From contig NC_053408.1 in assembly GCF_016859285.1 (NCBI RefSeq), forward strand, positions 5,296,213 through 5,360,212: a stretch of DNA of 64,000 nucleotides. The letters are read 5' to 3'. The translations under genes and the position numbers were made by a program. The stretch comes from Xiphias gladius. Lineage: Eukaryota > Chordata > Actinopteri > Istiophoriformes > Xiphiidae. Shown here piece after piece: positions 39,301 to 49,200 of the stretch. Every line of letters starts with the position of its first letter. Positions within the stretch are counted from its first letter, which is position 1. The notes under the pieces are model-generated. The model searched no databases, had not been told where the DNA came from, and worked only from the letters and a program-made list of their open reading frames with translations.

Positions 39301-41028
39301 CATACTGAATATATGATATGTGCTATAAACTGTATTTAACTTTCTATTACAGTTAAATTATAATGCTGTTCATATGAATACTGTGATCTGTTCCCATGTA
39401 AACCTTTTTAGGATACTTTACGTTTGATAGATACTCTATAGTTGCACGTACCAATGCTGAAATTGTGCTTTGTGTAACTATTTTATCCCACAATTATCGT
39501 TTATTTTCTTCTTTTTATATGTTATTTTCCAATGTAACATCTACATTTTCCCAAATCCGTCATCTGTCCATTCTGTCTGATGTGTTTACAAGGATTATTA
39601 ATATTCTAAACATGCATATATCGATGGGATGATAATACTGCCACTAGAACTACTGCTACAGTATTAATACCAAAAATAAGATAATGTTTTTTTTATTCCC
39701 TTCAGATAACGTGTTTGGTTGCCATCTGGCCACGCTGTGTGCACAGGAGAGGACCACAGTTCCTAGTTTTGTGGAGAGATGCATCAAAGCAGTAGAAAAG
39801 AGAGGTAATGCACCTCGTCGTTATCAAGGTCTGAAGTCTTTTTGCCGTGTGCAGTATAGCAGTTAACTAACTGGTGCCACCCGATGTGCTGCTTTTACAG
39901 GTCTAGACATTGATGGACTCTATAGAGTGAGTGGGAACCTCGCTGTCATTCAGAAACTGCGCTTCAAGGCCGATCACGGTAAACCGCATCAGTTTACGAG
40001 CTCACGTGTGTTGAACTGAGTAACTCAGCCGATGGCCGCGCATACAGAGAGAGTAGACGTCTCCCAGTGCATTCAAGGAGTCGCTGCAGTATCTCGCTGT
40101 TGACAGCAGCGCCCCCTGCTGTGTTTTGTTAACCGGGCTGTGCACCTGCTGTGTTTTTTAAACAGAGGAGCTGGACCTCGAGGACGGCCAGTGGGAGGAC
40201 GTTCATGTCATCACCGGAGCGCTGAAGTTGTTTTTCCGAGAGCTTTCCGAGCCGCTTTTCCCGTACAGTCACTTCAATAACTTCATCGCGGCCATCAGTA
40301 AGCAGACTTTCAAATCCATGAAATTCTAAAGTTTATGTCGTCCAGCTCACTGGAGCGCACTAACATCGCCTGTTCTGAGGATAAATGATGGTATATTTGG
40401 TCTGAATACAGCAAATATCTAAATGAATGTTAATGATTCGGGTGGTGGATGGTAGATGATGATATATCTATAACTGATTCATAACTTTTGTCCTGTTTTT
40501 TTTTCTTTTTCTTTCTAGGAATTCCTGATTACAACACAAAAGTGTGTTGCATGCACGACCTGGTCAGATCACTTCCACCTCCAAATCATGACACCATGGA
40601 ACTTCTTTTTGGGCATTTACGCAGGTATGCCTCATAGTTTTTCCTTGGAACTTCTGCGTGTTTCATCACATAGTTTGAAAACTTGTACAGCGAGAGGTAG
40701 ATGAGGTTCATCTGAGGATGTAATTGGAAAATAAGTGTAATTGAATGCACAAGTCTTGCTCAAAGCACACATTTAAAAAACAAAACAGACAAAAGACAAG
40801 TAACAGTAAAGTTATGTCTCCTCACGCTGTTATTTTATTTCTTCTGACAGGGTCATACAGTATGGGGAGGACAATCGCATGACCGTGCAGAACGTGGCAA
40901 TAGTCTTTGGCCCGACGCTGCTTCGGCCGGAGACGGAGTCGTCCAACATCGCGATGCACATGGTGTTTCAGAACCAGATAGTGGAGTTCATTCTGAACGA
41001 ATATGAGCATATCTTCCGCTCCAGCTAA
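18951..41028 (+). CDS. arhgap27: Rho GTPase-activating protein 27 (SH3, three WW, PH, RhoGAP)
   Basis: Seventeen coding exons join in frame: 18951-19742, 29092-29565, 30595-30834, 32074-32154, 33120-33242, 34092-34178, 35820-35887, 36063-36150, 36575-36676, 37586-37684, 38264-38369, 38533-38667, 39706-39804, 39901-39978, 40166-40297, 40519-40624 and 40851-41028. They give 2988 nt, 995 aa (human about 889). SH3, residues 5-63 (HWWHV, FYIPAQYVRELP); WW1, 305-333 (GWEVHT...TTWDNPF); WW2, 372-399 (DWEQLVDETSGRPYFYNP); WW3, about 502-529 (WIKSVDERGQTYYY...WNLP); PH, about 602-720 (KNWAQTWTVLHGGVLTF); RhoGAP, about 796-990, with the arginine finger Arg840 in GLYRVSG. The protein should speed GTP hydrolysis by Rac/Cdc42-type GTPases; the human protein (CAMGAP1) is tied to clathrin-mediated endocytosis. 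The start at 18951 follows an acceptor at 18907-18908 and a five-codon uORF. The three-WW order and close match to human ARHGAP27 separate it from ARHGAP12. Exons 1-6 are all phase 0, so the WW exons can be skipped in frame. Confidence 0.94.
20243..20290 (+). mobile_element. hAT-type terminal-repeat fragment
   Basis: CCGGTGGTTCCCAGTCTGGG followed by TGGGGTCACACG matches the same terminus family as at 14866 and 27662. No second end was found nearby. Confidence 0.4.
21050..21170 (+). repeat. Interspersed 'AAGTA' repeat copy
   Basis: AGTACATTGTTCCCTGGAGG, then GGAGTAAAAGTGTAAGTAAAA, AAGTACAAGTACCTCAGAT and GTACTTAAAAGAGTACT match a fish repeat family also seen at 27945-28068, 42583-43020 and, in the opposite orientation, 48795-49125. 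Confidence 0.55.
21980..22440 (+). promoter_or_regulatory. arhgap27: CpG-rich candidate internal promoter of arhgap27
   Basis: Within the 9.3-kb first intron, 22010-22330 becomes GC- and CpG-rich and offers two good donors: GGACCCG|GTGAGTTTCG (GT at 22142-22143) and CGCCGCAG|GTAAGTTTG (GT at 22435-22436). This is the expected look of an alternative first exon. A transcript from here would lack the SH3 exon. No transcript evidence is available. Confidence 0.4.
22759..22820. repeat. (TG)n microsatellite
   Basis: About 31 uninterrupted TG units, 320 bases after the candidate internal promoter. A second long TG run follows at 23022-23104. Confidence 0.95.
23022..23104. repeat. (TG)n microsatellite
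   Basis: About 40 TG units with single interruptions (GCG, TCTG), in the same orientation as the run at 22759-22820. Confidence 0.95.
25172..25223. repeat. (TG)n microsatellite followed by poly-T
   Basis: About 19 TG units running directly into a T tract. Confidence 0.9.
26625..27072 (+). other. arhgap27: Candidate alternative exon of arhgap27 with an in-frame start
   Basis: A pyrimidine-rich acceptor (CTTTTGGCTCTTAG, ending at 26624; another AG at 26830) precedes an open stretch that ends in CCTCAG|GTACGTG, with the GT at 27073-27074. An ATG at 26998 opens 25 codons (MVDTYSRVCSSRQAK...LPVVPQ) that finish in phase 0, exactly the phase needed to join arhgap27 exon 2 at 29092. A TATA-like TATAAATA lies at 26977-26984. 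The joined product would begin just before the WW domains and lack SH3. There is no homology support, upstream ATGs exist in the segment, and a (CT)n(CA)n run lies inside it. Confidence 0.3.
26700..26744. repeat. (CT)n(CA)n compound microsatellite
   Basis: CT units running directly into CA units, inside the candidate alternative exon. Confidence 0.9.
27662..27840. mobile_element. Short hAT-like MITE with paired terminal inverted repeats
   Basis: The left end CGGTGGTTTCCAACCTAGAG and right end (minus strand) CAGTTTCCAGCCTTTCTGGC are diverged inverted repeats of the hAT terminus type, about 180 bases apart. There is no coding content. It is the only copy in the window with both ends. Confidence 0.55.
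27945..28068 (+). repeat. Interspersed 'AAGTA' repeat copy
   Basis: GCAGTGGAGTGGAAGTGTAA, CAGCATAAAATCG, AAGTACTTTATACTGAAGT and CACTTGAGTAAATGTACTTT match the family also seen at 21050 and 42583. Confidence 0.55.
30097..30367. mobile_element. Palindromic 'AATAGTT..CATTTTTGGAAAT' repeat, complete copy
   Basis: In the intron after arhgap27 exon 2, the left end TTAAAGAAATAGTTAAACAT and the right end (minus strand) TTAAAGGAATAGTTCGACAT are inverted repeats. The 271-base element matches a very common fish repeat. Partial copies lie at 37790-38000 and 56901-57050. Confidence 0.6.
30835..32073 (+). other. arhgap27 intron between exons 3 and 4
   Basis: About 1.24 kb. The segment 31370-31510, with GGACGGAAGCGCTGGACCG and ATTCTGCTAGCGTGGCT, resembles a recurrent fish repeat. 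The frames at 31102-31290 and 31236-31511 fall in it and are not genes. Confidence 0.5.
32155..33119 (+). other. arhgap27 intron between exons 4 and 5
   Basis: 965 bases, GTAAAA donor and CCCTCCAG acceptor. No other gene is seen. Confidence 0.55.
33246..33302. repeat. (CA)n microsatellite abutting an arhgap27 splice donor
   Basis: The intron after exon 5 opens GTACACAAACACAC: the CA run starts about four bases inside the intron, and the donor itself (GTACAC) departs from the GTRAGT consensus. Confidence 0.95.
33690..33958. mobile_element. Tc1/mariner-type MITE
   Basis: The left end CCATGGCCAAACTTACGTGG and right end (minus strand) CCTTTGTCCACATACTTTTG are diverged inverted repeats. Inside are ACATATATGTGATTATTGAG, CCTCCACACTTCAGGGAAGG and TTGCCACAAAGTTGAAAGC, all typical of a familiar fish Tc1-derived element. 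It lies in the intron between arhgap27 exons 5 and 6. Confidence 0.6.
34179..35819 (+). other. arhgap27 intron between exons 6 and 7
   Basis: About 1.64 kb, with a short (CA)n at 35367-35398 and a G run near 34957-34966. No other gene is seen. Confidence 0.5.
36677..37585 (+). other. arhgap27 intron between exons 9 and 10
   Basis: 909 bases, GTGCGT donor and GTCCTTCAG acceptor. Nothing recognisable otherwise. Confidence 0.5.
37790..38000 (+). mobile_element. Partial copy of the palindromic fish repeat
   Basis: CTTGCTGAGAGTTAAATAAG, GGCTCAGCATAAAGACTAG and GAAACCGGGGGAAACGG match the internal part of the same family as the copy at 30097-30367. Confidence 0.55.
38668..39705 (+). other. arhgap27 intron between exons 12 and 13
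   Basis: About 1.04 kb of AT-rich sequence. No other gene seen. Confidence 0.5.
40106..40122 (-). promoter_or_regulatory. CTCF-like motif in an arhgap27 intron
   Basis: CAGCGCCCCCTGCTGTG is, on the minus strand, very close to the vertebrate CTCF core (CCAGCAGGGGGCGCTG type). A second, one-base-shorter match (CCACCAGGGGCGCAC) lies near 41318-41332 on the plus strand, in the 3' UTR. Binding is not shown by sequence alone. Confidence 0.4.
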
Positions 41029-42101
41029 AGCAGACTCACAGCCCCCCCCCTCCACTGCGGACCTGGTCAAACGTCTGAACGTGCCCGAGTTATCTGAAGT
41101 GCCAAGACTTACCCTTGCAGGCACATAAATAGCTTCAGTGCAACACCTGAAAATGAAACTTTACTTTTTGTAAAATAAGTTAAAGGGCTCCTCAAGTTTT
41201 CTCTTTGCTCAGAATATTTGAAGTTGAACCACTTCAAACTAGATAAAGGGATCTTCAAATAGTCTTTGCTGAGAATCATTGAAGCATGTTTAACCACTGT
41301 TTTGTCCAGGCTTACGCCACCAGGGGCGCACACTGTTAGAATTATCGTTGGCAGTATTGTAGGATTAGAAGTTGAGCTGCACAGGTTGAAACAGGTGTGG
41401 TTTGGTTTCCCGACCCAGAGCTGTTGAGCTTGTTTTTCGGGTGGACTGTGTCAGTCTGCTCTCGCCCCCTGACATTGTAGCTGTCTTAATCTCACAAGTC
41501 ACTTTCTGAAATGTTTCAGTTTTAATTGTTTGTTTTTATGTTTGGTTTGTCTAAATCGCAGTTATGATAGAACCCAACTCAAACCTGGACGGACGCATTA
41601 ATACTCTCTTTAAGACATGATCAATGATTGCTCCCTACTTTACTTTAGAAAGTTTAACGACTTTTAAATATTCTTTTGGATTTGAAATTGAAGCATCTCA
41701 CACATTGCGATAACTGAGATTGTATTCTAATATGGCATTTTTGTTTTTCAGTTTCATTTTTACCAATGAATTATTTTATTGTAATATAGAAATGTACAAA
41801 AAAAGAAACATTAATACCAGTGTCTTGGCGTGAAGTAGATGGTGACATAGAATACTTGTGCAACTCATAGGTTATTTTCCAATGAATTGTAAAACACGAT
41901 TTTTCAATCATGTTGTATGTGAAGGAACTGTAAAATAACAACATAGAAATATAAATAAGTAATACATCTGTTTGACAGTTGGCAGTAAAGTCAGTCTGTC
42001 CATGAAACAAAAGTGGATAATAGAAGAGATTTATGTCTTGTAAATAGAGATAGATGGCATATTTATGCTGAAAGTTGTTGGAAATGCAAAAGTTATTCAG
42101 T

Positions 42102-42107
42102 AATAAA
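42102..42107 (+). terminator. arhgap27: arhgap27 polyadenylation signal
   Basis: AATAAA in TTCAGTAATAAAATAACT, about 1.07 kb after the stop codon at 41026-41028. The 3' UTR is AT-rich and otherwise unremarkable. Confidence 0.55.
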
Positions 42108-42582
42108 ATAACTTTGTAAAAACAAAAAGGTGGGCTGTGTGTTTCTTTTGTCAGAAAGATCACGGACACGTGTCTGTAAACAAAGAATGTAGTGTTCACA
42201 CGGGGGAGGATCAAGTCGGATATTTTTTCAATTCTGATTCACCTGAGATCCTTCTCGACCAGACACGCAGTCCGTCACAGGAACATGCAGGTGGTTCACA
42301 GTGGCGGAGGAAGCGTTCGACGTCCTCCACGCCAACTCCCTCGCTGGCGGCCGAACGGCCATGTTTAGGGTGCTACTGCGAGCTATGGTACATTGTTGTT
42401 CCATCAGAAGCGTCCTCAGTCGGTCGAGGTGGAGCTTTCCAGGGGGTCTCCTCGATAACGGTGCATCATACGTTGTGACTTTGTGAACACGTTTTTGTTT
42501 TTTTTTTTGTTTTTTTCCCGAGTAAAATCTTATTCTGCGGAGTTAACTCTTCGTTTCGGCTGATAACAAAACGCAGTGGGCT

Positions 42583-42775
42583 AAAAAGTACAATATTCCC
42601 TCTGAAATGTAGTGGAATAGAAGTATTAAGTGGTATGAAATGGTCGTGTTATATTCGCTATTACCATTTTATTGTTCTTTTTTTTTTTAAACTTTACCTT
42701 TTAATATTTATTACTATTAACTCATTTTTATTGCTTCTTTTTTATGTACTGTATGTGTATGGGTATGGTGACACG

Positions 42776-42808
<33 letters not shown>

Positions 42809-43020
42809 TCAGATGTTGTATCGTACCCCGATTTGATGGATTTAACCAGGGTCCCGACGAAACAAGATTTGAATCAAACTGTATCTACAGTATTGCAGTT
42901 GGACTGATGAATAAACTTAAGCTTAATTTCAACTTGAGCTTGAAACTTAATACTAAAATAAGATTCAAGTACCTCTGAAAGTACAGCTCTTGAGTACTTT
43001 CCGCAAGTGATAACTCGTGT
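42583..43020 (+). repeat. 'AAGTA' repeat split by a nested AT-rich insertion
   Basis: The left part (AAGTACAATATTCCCTCTGA, AAATGTAGTGGAATAGAAGT, to about 42650) and the right part (TTCAAGTACCTCTGAAAGTA, CTCTTGAGTACTTTCCGC, from about 42962) are consecutive pieces of the repeat family seen at 21050 and 27945. About 310 unrelated bases, including (AT)n at 42785-42808, separate them. The unit fills most of the arhgap27-vps25 gap. Confidence 0.5.
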
Positions 43021-43235
43021 AAATTCATATAAACTACTTGAATTACATTTTAAATTTTTACTTTTTTACTACATTTAATCATTGTATTTAAATGTATTTG
43101 TCTGCTGTTTGTATTCATGAATTGTATATTTAATTTTACACTTGCCTTTGGTAAGTCTGTGTAGTTAGTCGGAACCATTTGAGAGGGTGGACGCGCTTCG
43201 GGAAGCTGTCAGCTGTGAAAACCGCATCAAGTGCG

Positions 43236-46200
43236 ATGACTTTTGAGTGGCCCTGGCAGTACAATTTCCCACCGTTTTTTACGTAAGTCGTCTTTTTTTT
43301 TTCTCCCGGGAGGCGTATTTTAAAAACACCATTTGTCTTTGCTCACTAGCCTCCGTCGTTTATGTATTATTGATTCGAAGTGTGTTGATTTGCGAGCTAG
43401 CATCATGTTAGCCGGCTAACCGGCTAAGCCAAACAGCTAGGGAAGTGGATTTCAACACCTGCTGACTTTCTAAAGTTTATTCTGCGGCCAGTCAGTCGGT
43501 TTCATTGAGCGACTTATCAAGGCTGCTCACCGTGCAAACATTCTAGACACACGAACGTTTAAATAAATTATTGTGGTGTGTGTTTAAGAACCGCTTTGAC
43601 TGTTAGCTGTAAGCTAGCTGTTTTGATAGCCAGCTCTGCCTCAATCTCAGCTGTCAGCTCCTGAAACATGTTCGTAAAACTTACATGTCCATCAACTTGT
43701 AACCAGTCTTAACAACCAGTTCTGTGACCCATGTGATTCTGTGACATGATGTGAAATTTCAGCCGTGTATTGCCACTTACTTTTTCCTTTTGGTATAATG
43801 CTCACACGCTATGTTTTGGTGGCTGTTACCAAGATTTATCACCTTACAAAGATCGATAGATAGATCAATCGATAGATAGATAGTGTCGTAACAGTACCAC
43901 ACAACCAAGGGATAAAACAAATAAAAACCCCAAGGTAAAGAGATCACTGTAGAGGTAAGAAAACAAGTGCAGGTTTACATAACTATGTAAAATAGGCTGA
44001 TATGGATAAAAACAGAATACAGTTATTAACATTAAAATTTGTGCAGATAGAACTATATAAGATACCTAAACACACTCAGTTGGCAGGTTATTACGTACAC
44101 CTACCTAAAACTAATGCAGTCCAATAAAGCAATAAATCCTACCTTCACGATTTGTGCTGAAACTGTTTTAGAGAAGCGTTGAATCCACTTTACGGTCATT
44201 TTGGAGGCTGCAGCCTGTGGTGCAGTTGAAGTGTATTGTGTTATATGGACCGGGGTTTCTATTATTTTGACCACCCCCATTTCTATCAATGAGGTTAGGC
44301 TCAATAACAGAAACACTTCTCTGTAACACGCGATACAGTTGAACAGAACCACAAACTACAGCCTGCAAAATTGACATACAGTTGAATCAGCGCCTCTCTG
44401 AAAAACTCTCAACCAACACTGAACATTATAACCTTCATTAAAGTATGATTTATTGCAGGACTGTTGTGCTAGACTGCATTAGTTTTAGCTAGGTGTATCC
44501 ACTATTCTTGAGTGTATGTAGACACCAAAACGTACTTCAATGGATTGAGGTTTTACAGATTAAAAGCATTGTGAGTAGTGTTCAATGAGCAGGTCGTATA
44601 ATTTACAATTTATGGTATAAAAGGAAAATATGCAGATGCATGGTTCTGTGCGTTGTCTATAGAAGTGGTATTACAGAAAGTATTGGGTTTAATTACAAGA
44701 ACAACCTCGGCATATATTTCCTGATTGGCAATCGGGAAATGACAGGCAGGAATGACCCCCCCCTGTGGTGCTCGGCGGAACACTTCAGAGGATGACTCTG
44801 TTGGGGACGGTGCTCCTCTGCTTAACTAGCGTGGCATGGAGGGTTGTCCAGCATCATGTACTCTGCCACCAACTCCAGGGAGTCCAGCTCAACTCCTAGG
44901 TTCACACATTTTGCTAACTGTTAAAAAACAAACAAACATTGCGACCCCCTTTAGTATTTTGATAGGTTCACAAATTATGTATTATATTATTACACAGTGA
45001 CTGCTGATAAGTGTGTAAGTGCCAGTGGTAATGCCAGTCATATTCTATTTAAATTTGGTGATAAATCTGTGACAACTGTGTTAACATTTATCTCCTGTGC
45101 TCCCCTTTCTTCAGAAATGATGATCATTTCATGTAAATTATTATTAGATAAATGAACAGGGCTCAAAAAGAAGATGATGTAGTGGCCTGCCATTTGCACT
45201 ATTTCATCGGTGCTGTGCGGTCAGTAACTTATTGCCCTAAGCAGCCTCCCTGGCACTAAGAAACAAAACTATACTTTCTGTGCTAATGTGATATTCAAAA
45301 GCATGGGCATTAATGTGATGCTTTATCAGCCTCCTCTCGCCTGGGAAGGCTCTCGTTTGGATTTTGGAACCTGGCTGCAAGTGTTTCTTTATTCAGTACA
45401 CGGAACACACTCGCGCAAAAAGAAGAGAACCAAAAGCAAAAGACACAAATTCAATCCGTCACGGGACCTGGGCATGCAGACACAAAAAATAAAATAAAAT
45501 AAAATAAAACAAACTATAAATGGCATGAAACATGAACAAGGTATAAAAGTAAAGCATGAAACAGGATAAAGTCAATTTTTACAGGTCTAACTCAGACTTG
45601 CTCACTTTATAAAATGGCCTGGATGTCTAGTTAAATCGTTTTTAAAGACAGGAAGAGCATATTTGTCTCTCTTATTTACATGCACTTAATTTACAGATGG
45701 AATGAATCTTGTCTGGTGTTTGCAGTGCTGTTGTCTTGCTGTTTACCCCTCGGTGCTTTACAAATGTTGCTCATCTCTTTATGGACAGGCTACAGCCCAA
45801 TGTTGACACGAGACAGAAGCAGCTGGCAGCATGGTGTTCCCTGGCTCTGACGTACTGCCGGCATCACAAGCTCTACACCCTGGACGTCATGGAGGCTCAG
45901 GAAAGCCCCATGTTCAACAACAAAAAGATAGAACGTATCCTAACAGTCCACCTGTGGTTCAGCCAAGGCCAGAATTTTACCACCATTATACAGCTTGATC
46001 CAAGAACCTCTGATTAATTGTTTTATTCTGAAACACTAGGTTCAAATCCTTATCGTCTCTCATCATATTTACCTAGATTGTTTCATTTGGATTGAAAACA
46101 AGGGTTTATAGGGTTCCTCCTCTATTGGGATATAAAATTGCACTTCACCCAGAGGATATTAACGTTGACACGCACACAGCTTTTTAGTACCATGCCGCCT

Positions 46201-49200
46201 TGCTAGCTGTTCTCTTCCCCTGCCGTAGTCTGTTGAATTTACTTTGTGTCACTTTATGTTGAGGTTTACTTGATTTTGGTGAACATACACTCAATACACT
46301 GAACAATTATTAGGTACACTACATTATATTTAGAGGTGTTTCTATTATTTTGTCTACCCTTGATGATATAAGTGGAGTGGACAAAATATTCAAGACACCT
46401 CTCGCAGGAAAATTCAACACCACCACAACCTACATCCTCCAAAATGATCATAAAGTTAAATCAGCACTTTTCTAAAGCAGTTTTAAATAATTGTGAACAT
46501 TACATCCTCCACGAAGGTTGGATTTATTGCAGGACTGTTGTATTAGACTGCATTAGTTTTAGCAGGGTGTACCTAATAAAATGACAGCGGAATGTGAGTT
46601 TCACTTTAGAGGTGAAATTAGAGTACAGGTGCTCATGTCAAAGTGATTACTGAAAACATTTAACGTCTATGAGTCAGTTTTTCTAGTGTTACAGCTGTTA
46701 AGTAAGATGGGTTTTCATCAATTCGTGCATTGAACACAAGATGAGAAGAGAGTTTTTGAAAATTCAAACTGCTATTATTGACACTTAACTAAATTCCAGG
46801 AAAACTGTCAATGGAAGCAATTCAAGTTGTGTTTGAGGAACTGAGGAAAAAAGGTACATTTTGTTCCGTCTAGACGTTTGTGCTGTGTTGAGATTAAGAA
46901 TACTTTATCTCATTGTCTCACTGTGAATTAATTTCCATAGTATTAAACTTTTTGTATCATGGATTTGGCTGACCTCAGGCAACCTTGAATGGTTGGACAA
47001 AAACAAGTCCCGGTGTTTAGTCATGTGGAGACGACCGGAGGAGTGGGGCAAATTAATATACCAGTGGGTGAGTCATCAAACTAAGAGACACAGTGTACTG
47101 TCTGTGAAACTGTGCATTTTTGTTCATTTGTGGAGCTGATAAAGGATGAATAGAAAGCAGAAAGTGTTCTTTAAAGCAATAAATAAGAGTTACATTTGAA
47201 AGCGGTGTGTACTGCTGCTGTCAGATCATGTTGTTCGGTATTACAATATTATGATATTATTAAAGCCTCTAAGATATTCAGTGGCTAATTTGCGCAACAG
47301 TTTAAGACCAAAACGATCTACACTACAGTAGGTGACTCTGGTTCGACCTTTTTTATAAAAAACAAAACAAAAGCAAATACACACATGGAACATAAAGTAG
47401 ATTATCTATGTATTGTGTCACTACTACAGTCAAAATAAGTAAATAATGCTTCCAAAATAAGGTAGGGTTTGGGAAGAAAATACACTCACTAGAGTGCATG
47501 TAAATGTGCAGTTTTATTACCTGGGTCACTGCAGGGGTGTTTCACAACGGAGGGCTTATCGTGAAAAGCCTGTCTTGAATAATTATCAGTGTTCCTCCTC
47601 CTTCTTTAGTCAGGCGCTTTCCAGCCTATACAAACCACAGCTTATCAGTTACAAATAGAATTAATCATGGAAAAAGCACATACAGTAAAAACTCAAAAAT
47701 ACAATAAAAGGCTGTGGCCACTAATAGACTAATACATGTTGTACAGTCAACAGTAGAATTGCAGACGATACTTGTCCTTCTGCAGTTGCTAGTGGGTACA
47801 TGGAAAGACTGGAGTATCTAATTTACTATATATATATAAAGCCTGAACTTCTCCAATTCAAGGATCCCTTCTTGTTGTACGACCAAAATTTTGTAACAAT
47901 ACTCGTTTTGCTACGATTAATAGTGTTAAATAACAGCCCGTTTAAAATCATTTAAAATGAGCAAATTAGGAACATGATGGATCAGGATAGTTGGTTGCAA
48001 CCCATCACTGACTAATGACTATGGTATAATTGTGTTATCGTACTTACCTATCACTCAGCGTGTCCCACTGTCCTGCTCAAACAGTTGTTTTTTTTTTTTT
48101 TTTTTAAGTTTCAAGAATGAACGCTAAAAGGATACGTCAACAGATACCCTTAAAAGACCGAAACCAACACTGAGAGATGGCACAACACGCTGTTTGTTTT
48201 GGCCCTTTCATGGTGTTTTTTGAAACATAACAAAAATACCGAATATCGCCAGCCTTGCGCTTCAACAGTTTGCAACTGTGACAGGGATTGTCAGAAATAA
48301 TAGAAAGGCTTTGCACACCTGACTAAAGGTAGAAATTTACCATGAGCAGACGCAGCATTCTGACACTGACATTCATTACATTATTTAACTAACTGTTGGT
48401 GTTGTGCGTTTGCTCAGAGACCGACCATTGATCTTTTTTTCTGACATTTTAGGTTTCCAAAAACGGGATGGTCAACTCTGTGTTTACACTTTATGAGTTG
48501 TCCAATGGTGATGACACAGAAGGTGAAGGTAAGGTTCCATTGACAATGCTAAAATGAGTCCGCATCGATACATCTTTTTCAGGCTGATTGATTTTGTGTT
48601 TAATTGTAACCACTTAGAGTAAGCAGATATCATGTATAGACCCTTTGGGAGTCGACGTTCATTAAGTCAACACAGAATCAGTGATATCTGTTAAATCACT
48701 TGTCAAAACTAAGAAAAAAAAGGTTTTTATTAATGTGGGTAATGTTCCACTTCTCCTACATTTCATGGAGAAAAATAATGACAAATTTTACACTTTTTAC
48801 TCCACTACATTTATTTGACAGCTTTAGGTCCTAGTTACTTTACAAAATAATATTTTACACAAAAAACATGTGAGGAGCTTATAAAGTATGATGCAGAGCC
48901 TCACTATTAAATGAACTCGTAGAATATACAGTACCTAAAATTGGTTACACATTGACAAATTACATTATTAAATGATAACATCCTATAATACAATGTATTA
49001 TTGATCATATAACACTCTAAAAGGTGTGTTTCTGATTTTACTTTTTATATTTTAGGTACATTTTACTAATTAAACTCTTGTACTGTGGTATTTCTAAAGG
49101 ATCTGATTCCTTCTACTACTGTTTATTTAACTTGTTTTTCTCAAATTTCATTATGGTATCTTAATTGTGTTTCTTTTTTTTTTTTTGTACTTTTAATTGC

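Noticed and set aside
41318-41332. CTCF-like CCACCAGGGGCGCAC as an independent site
   Set aside because: One G short of the usual core and inside a 3' UTR; kept only as support for the stronger site at 40106.
44101-44377. Two overlapping minus-strand frames of 69-83 codons in vps25 intron 1
   Set aside because: They lie entirely within a palindromic non-autonomous element whose sister copy does not keep the frame.
45709-46017. 102-codon frame covering vps25 exon 2
   Set aside because: Only 45789-45934 is coding in the vps25 model; the ends are intron read-through.
46266-46451. Minus-strand frame in vps25 intron 2
   Set aside because: Inside the second copy of the same element.
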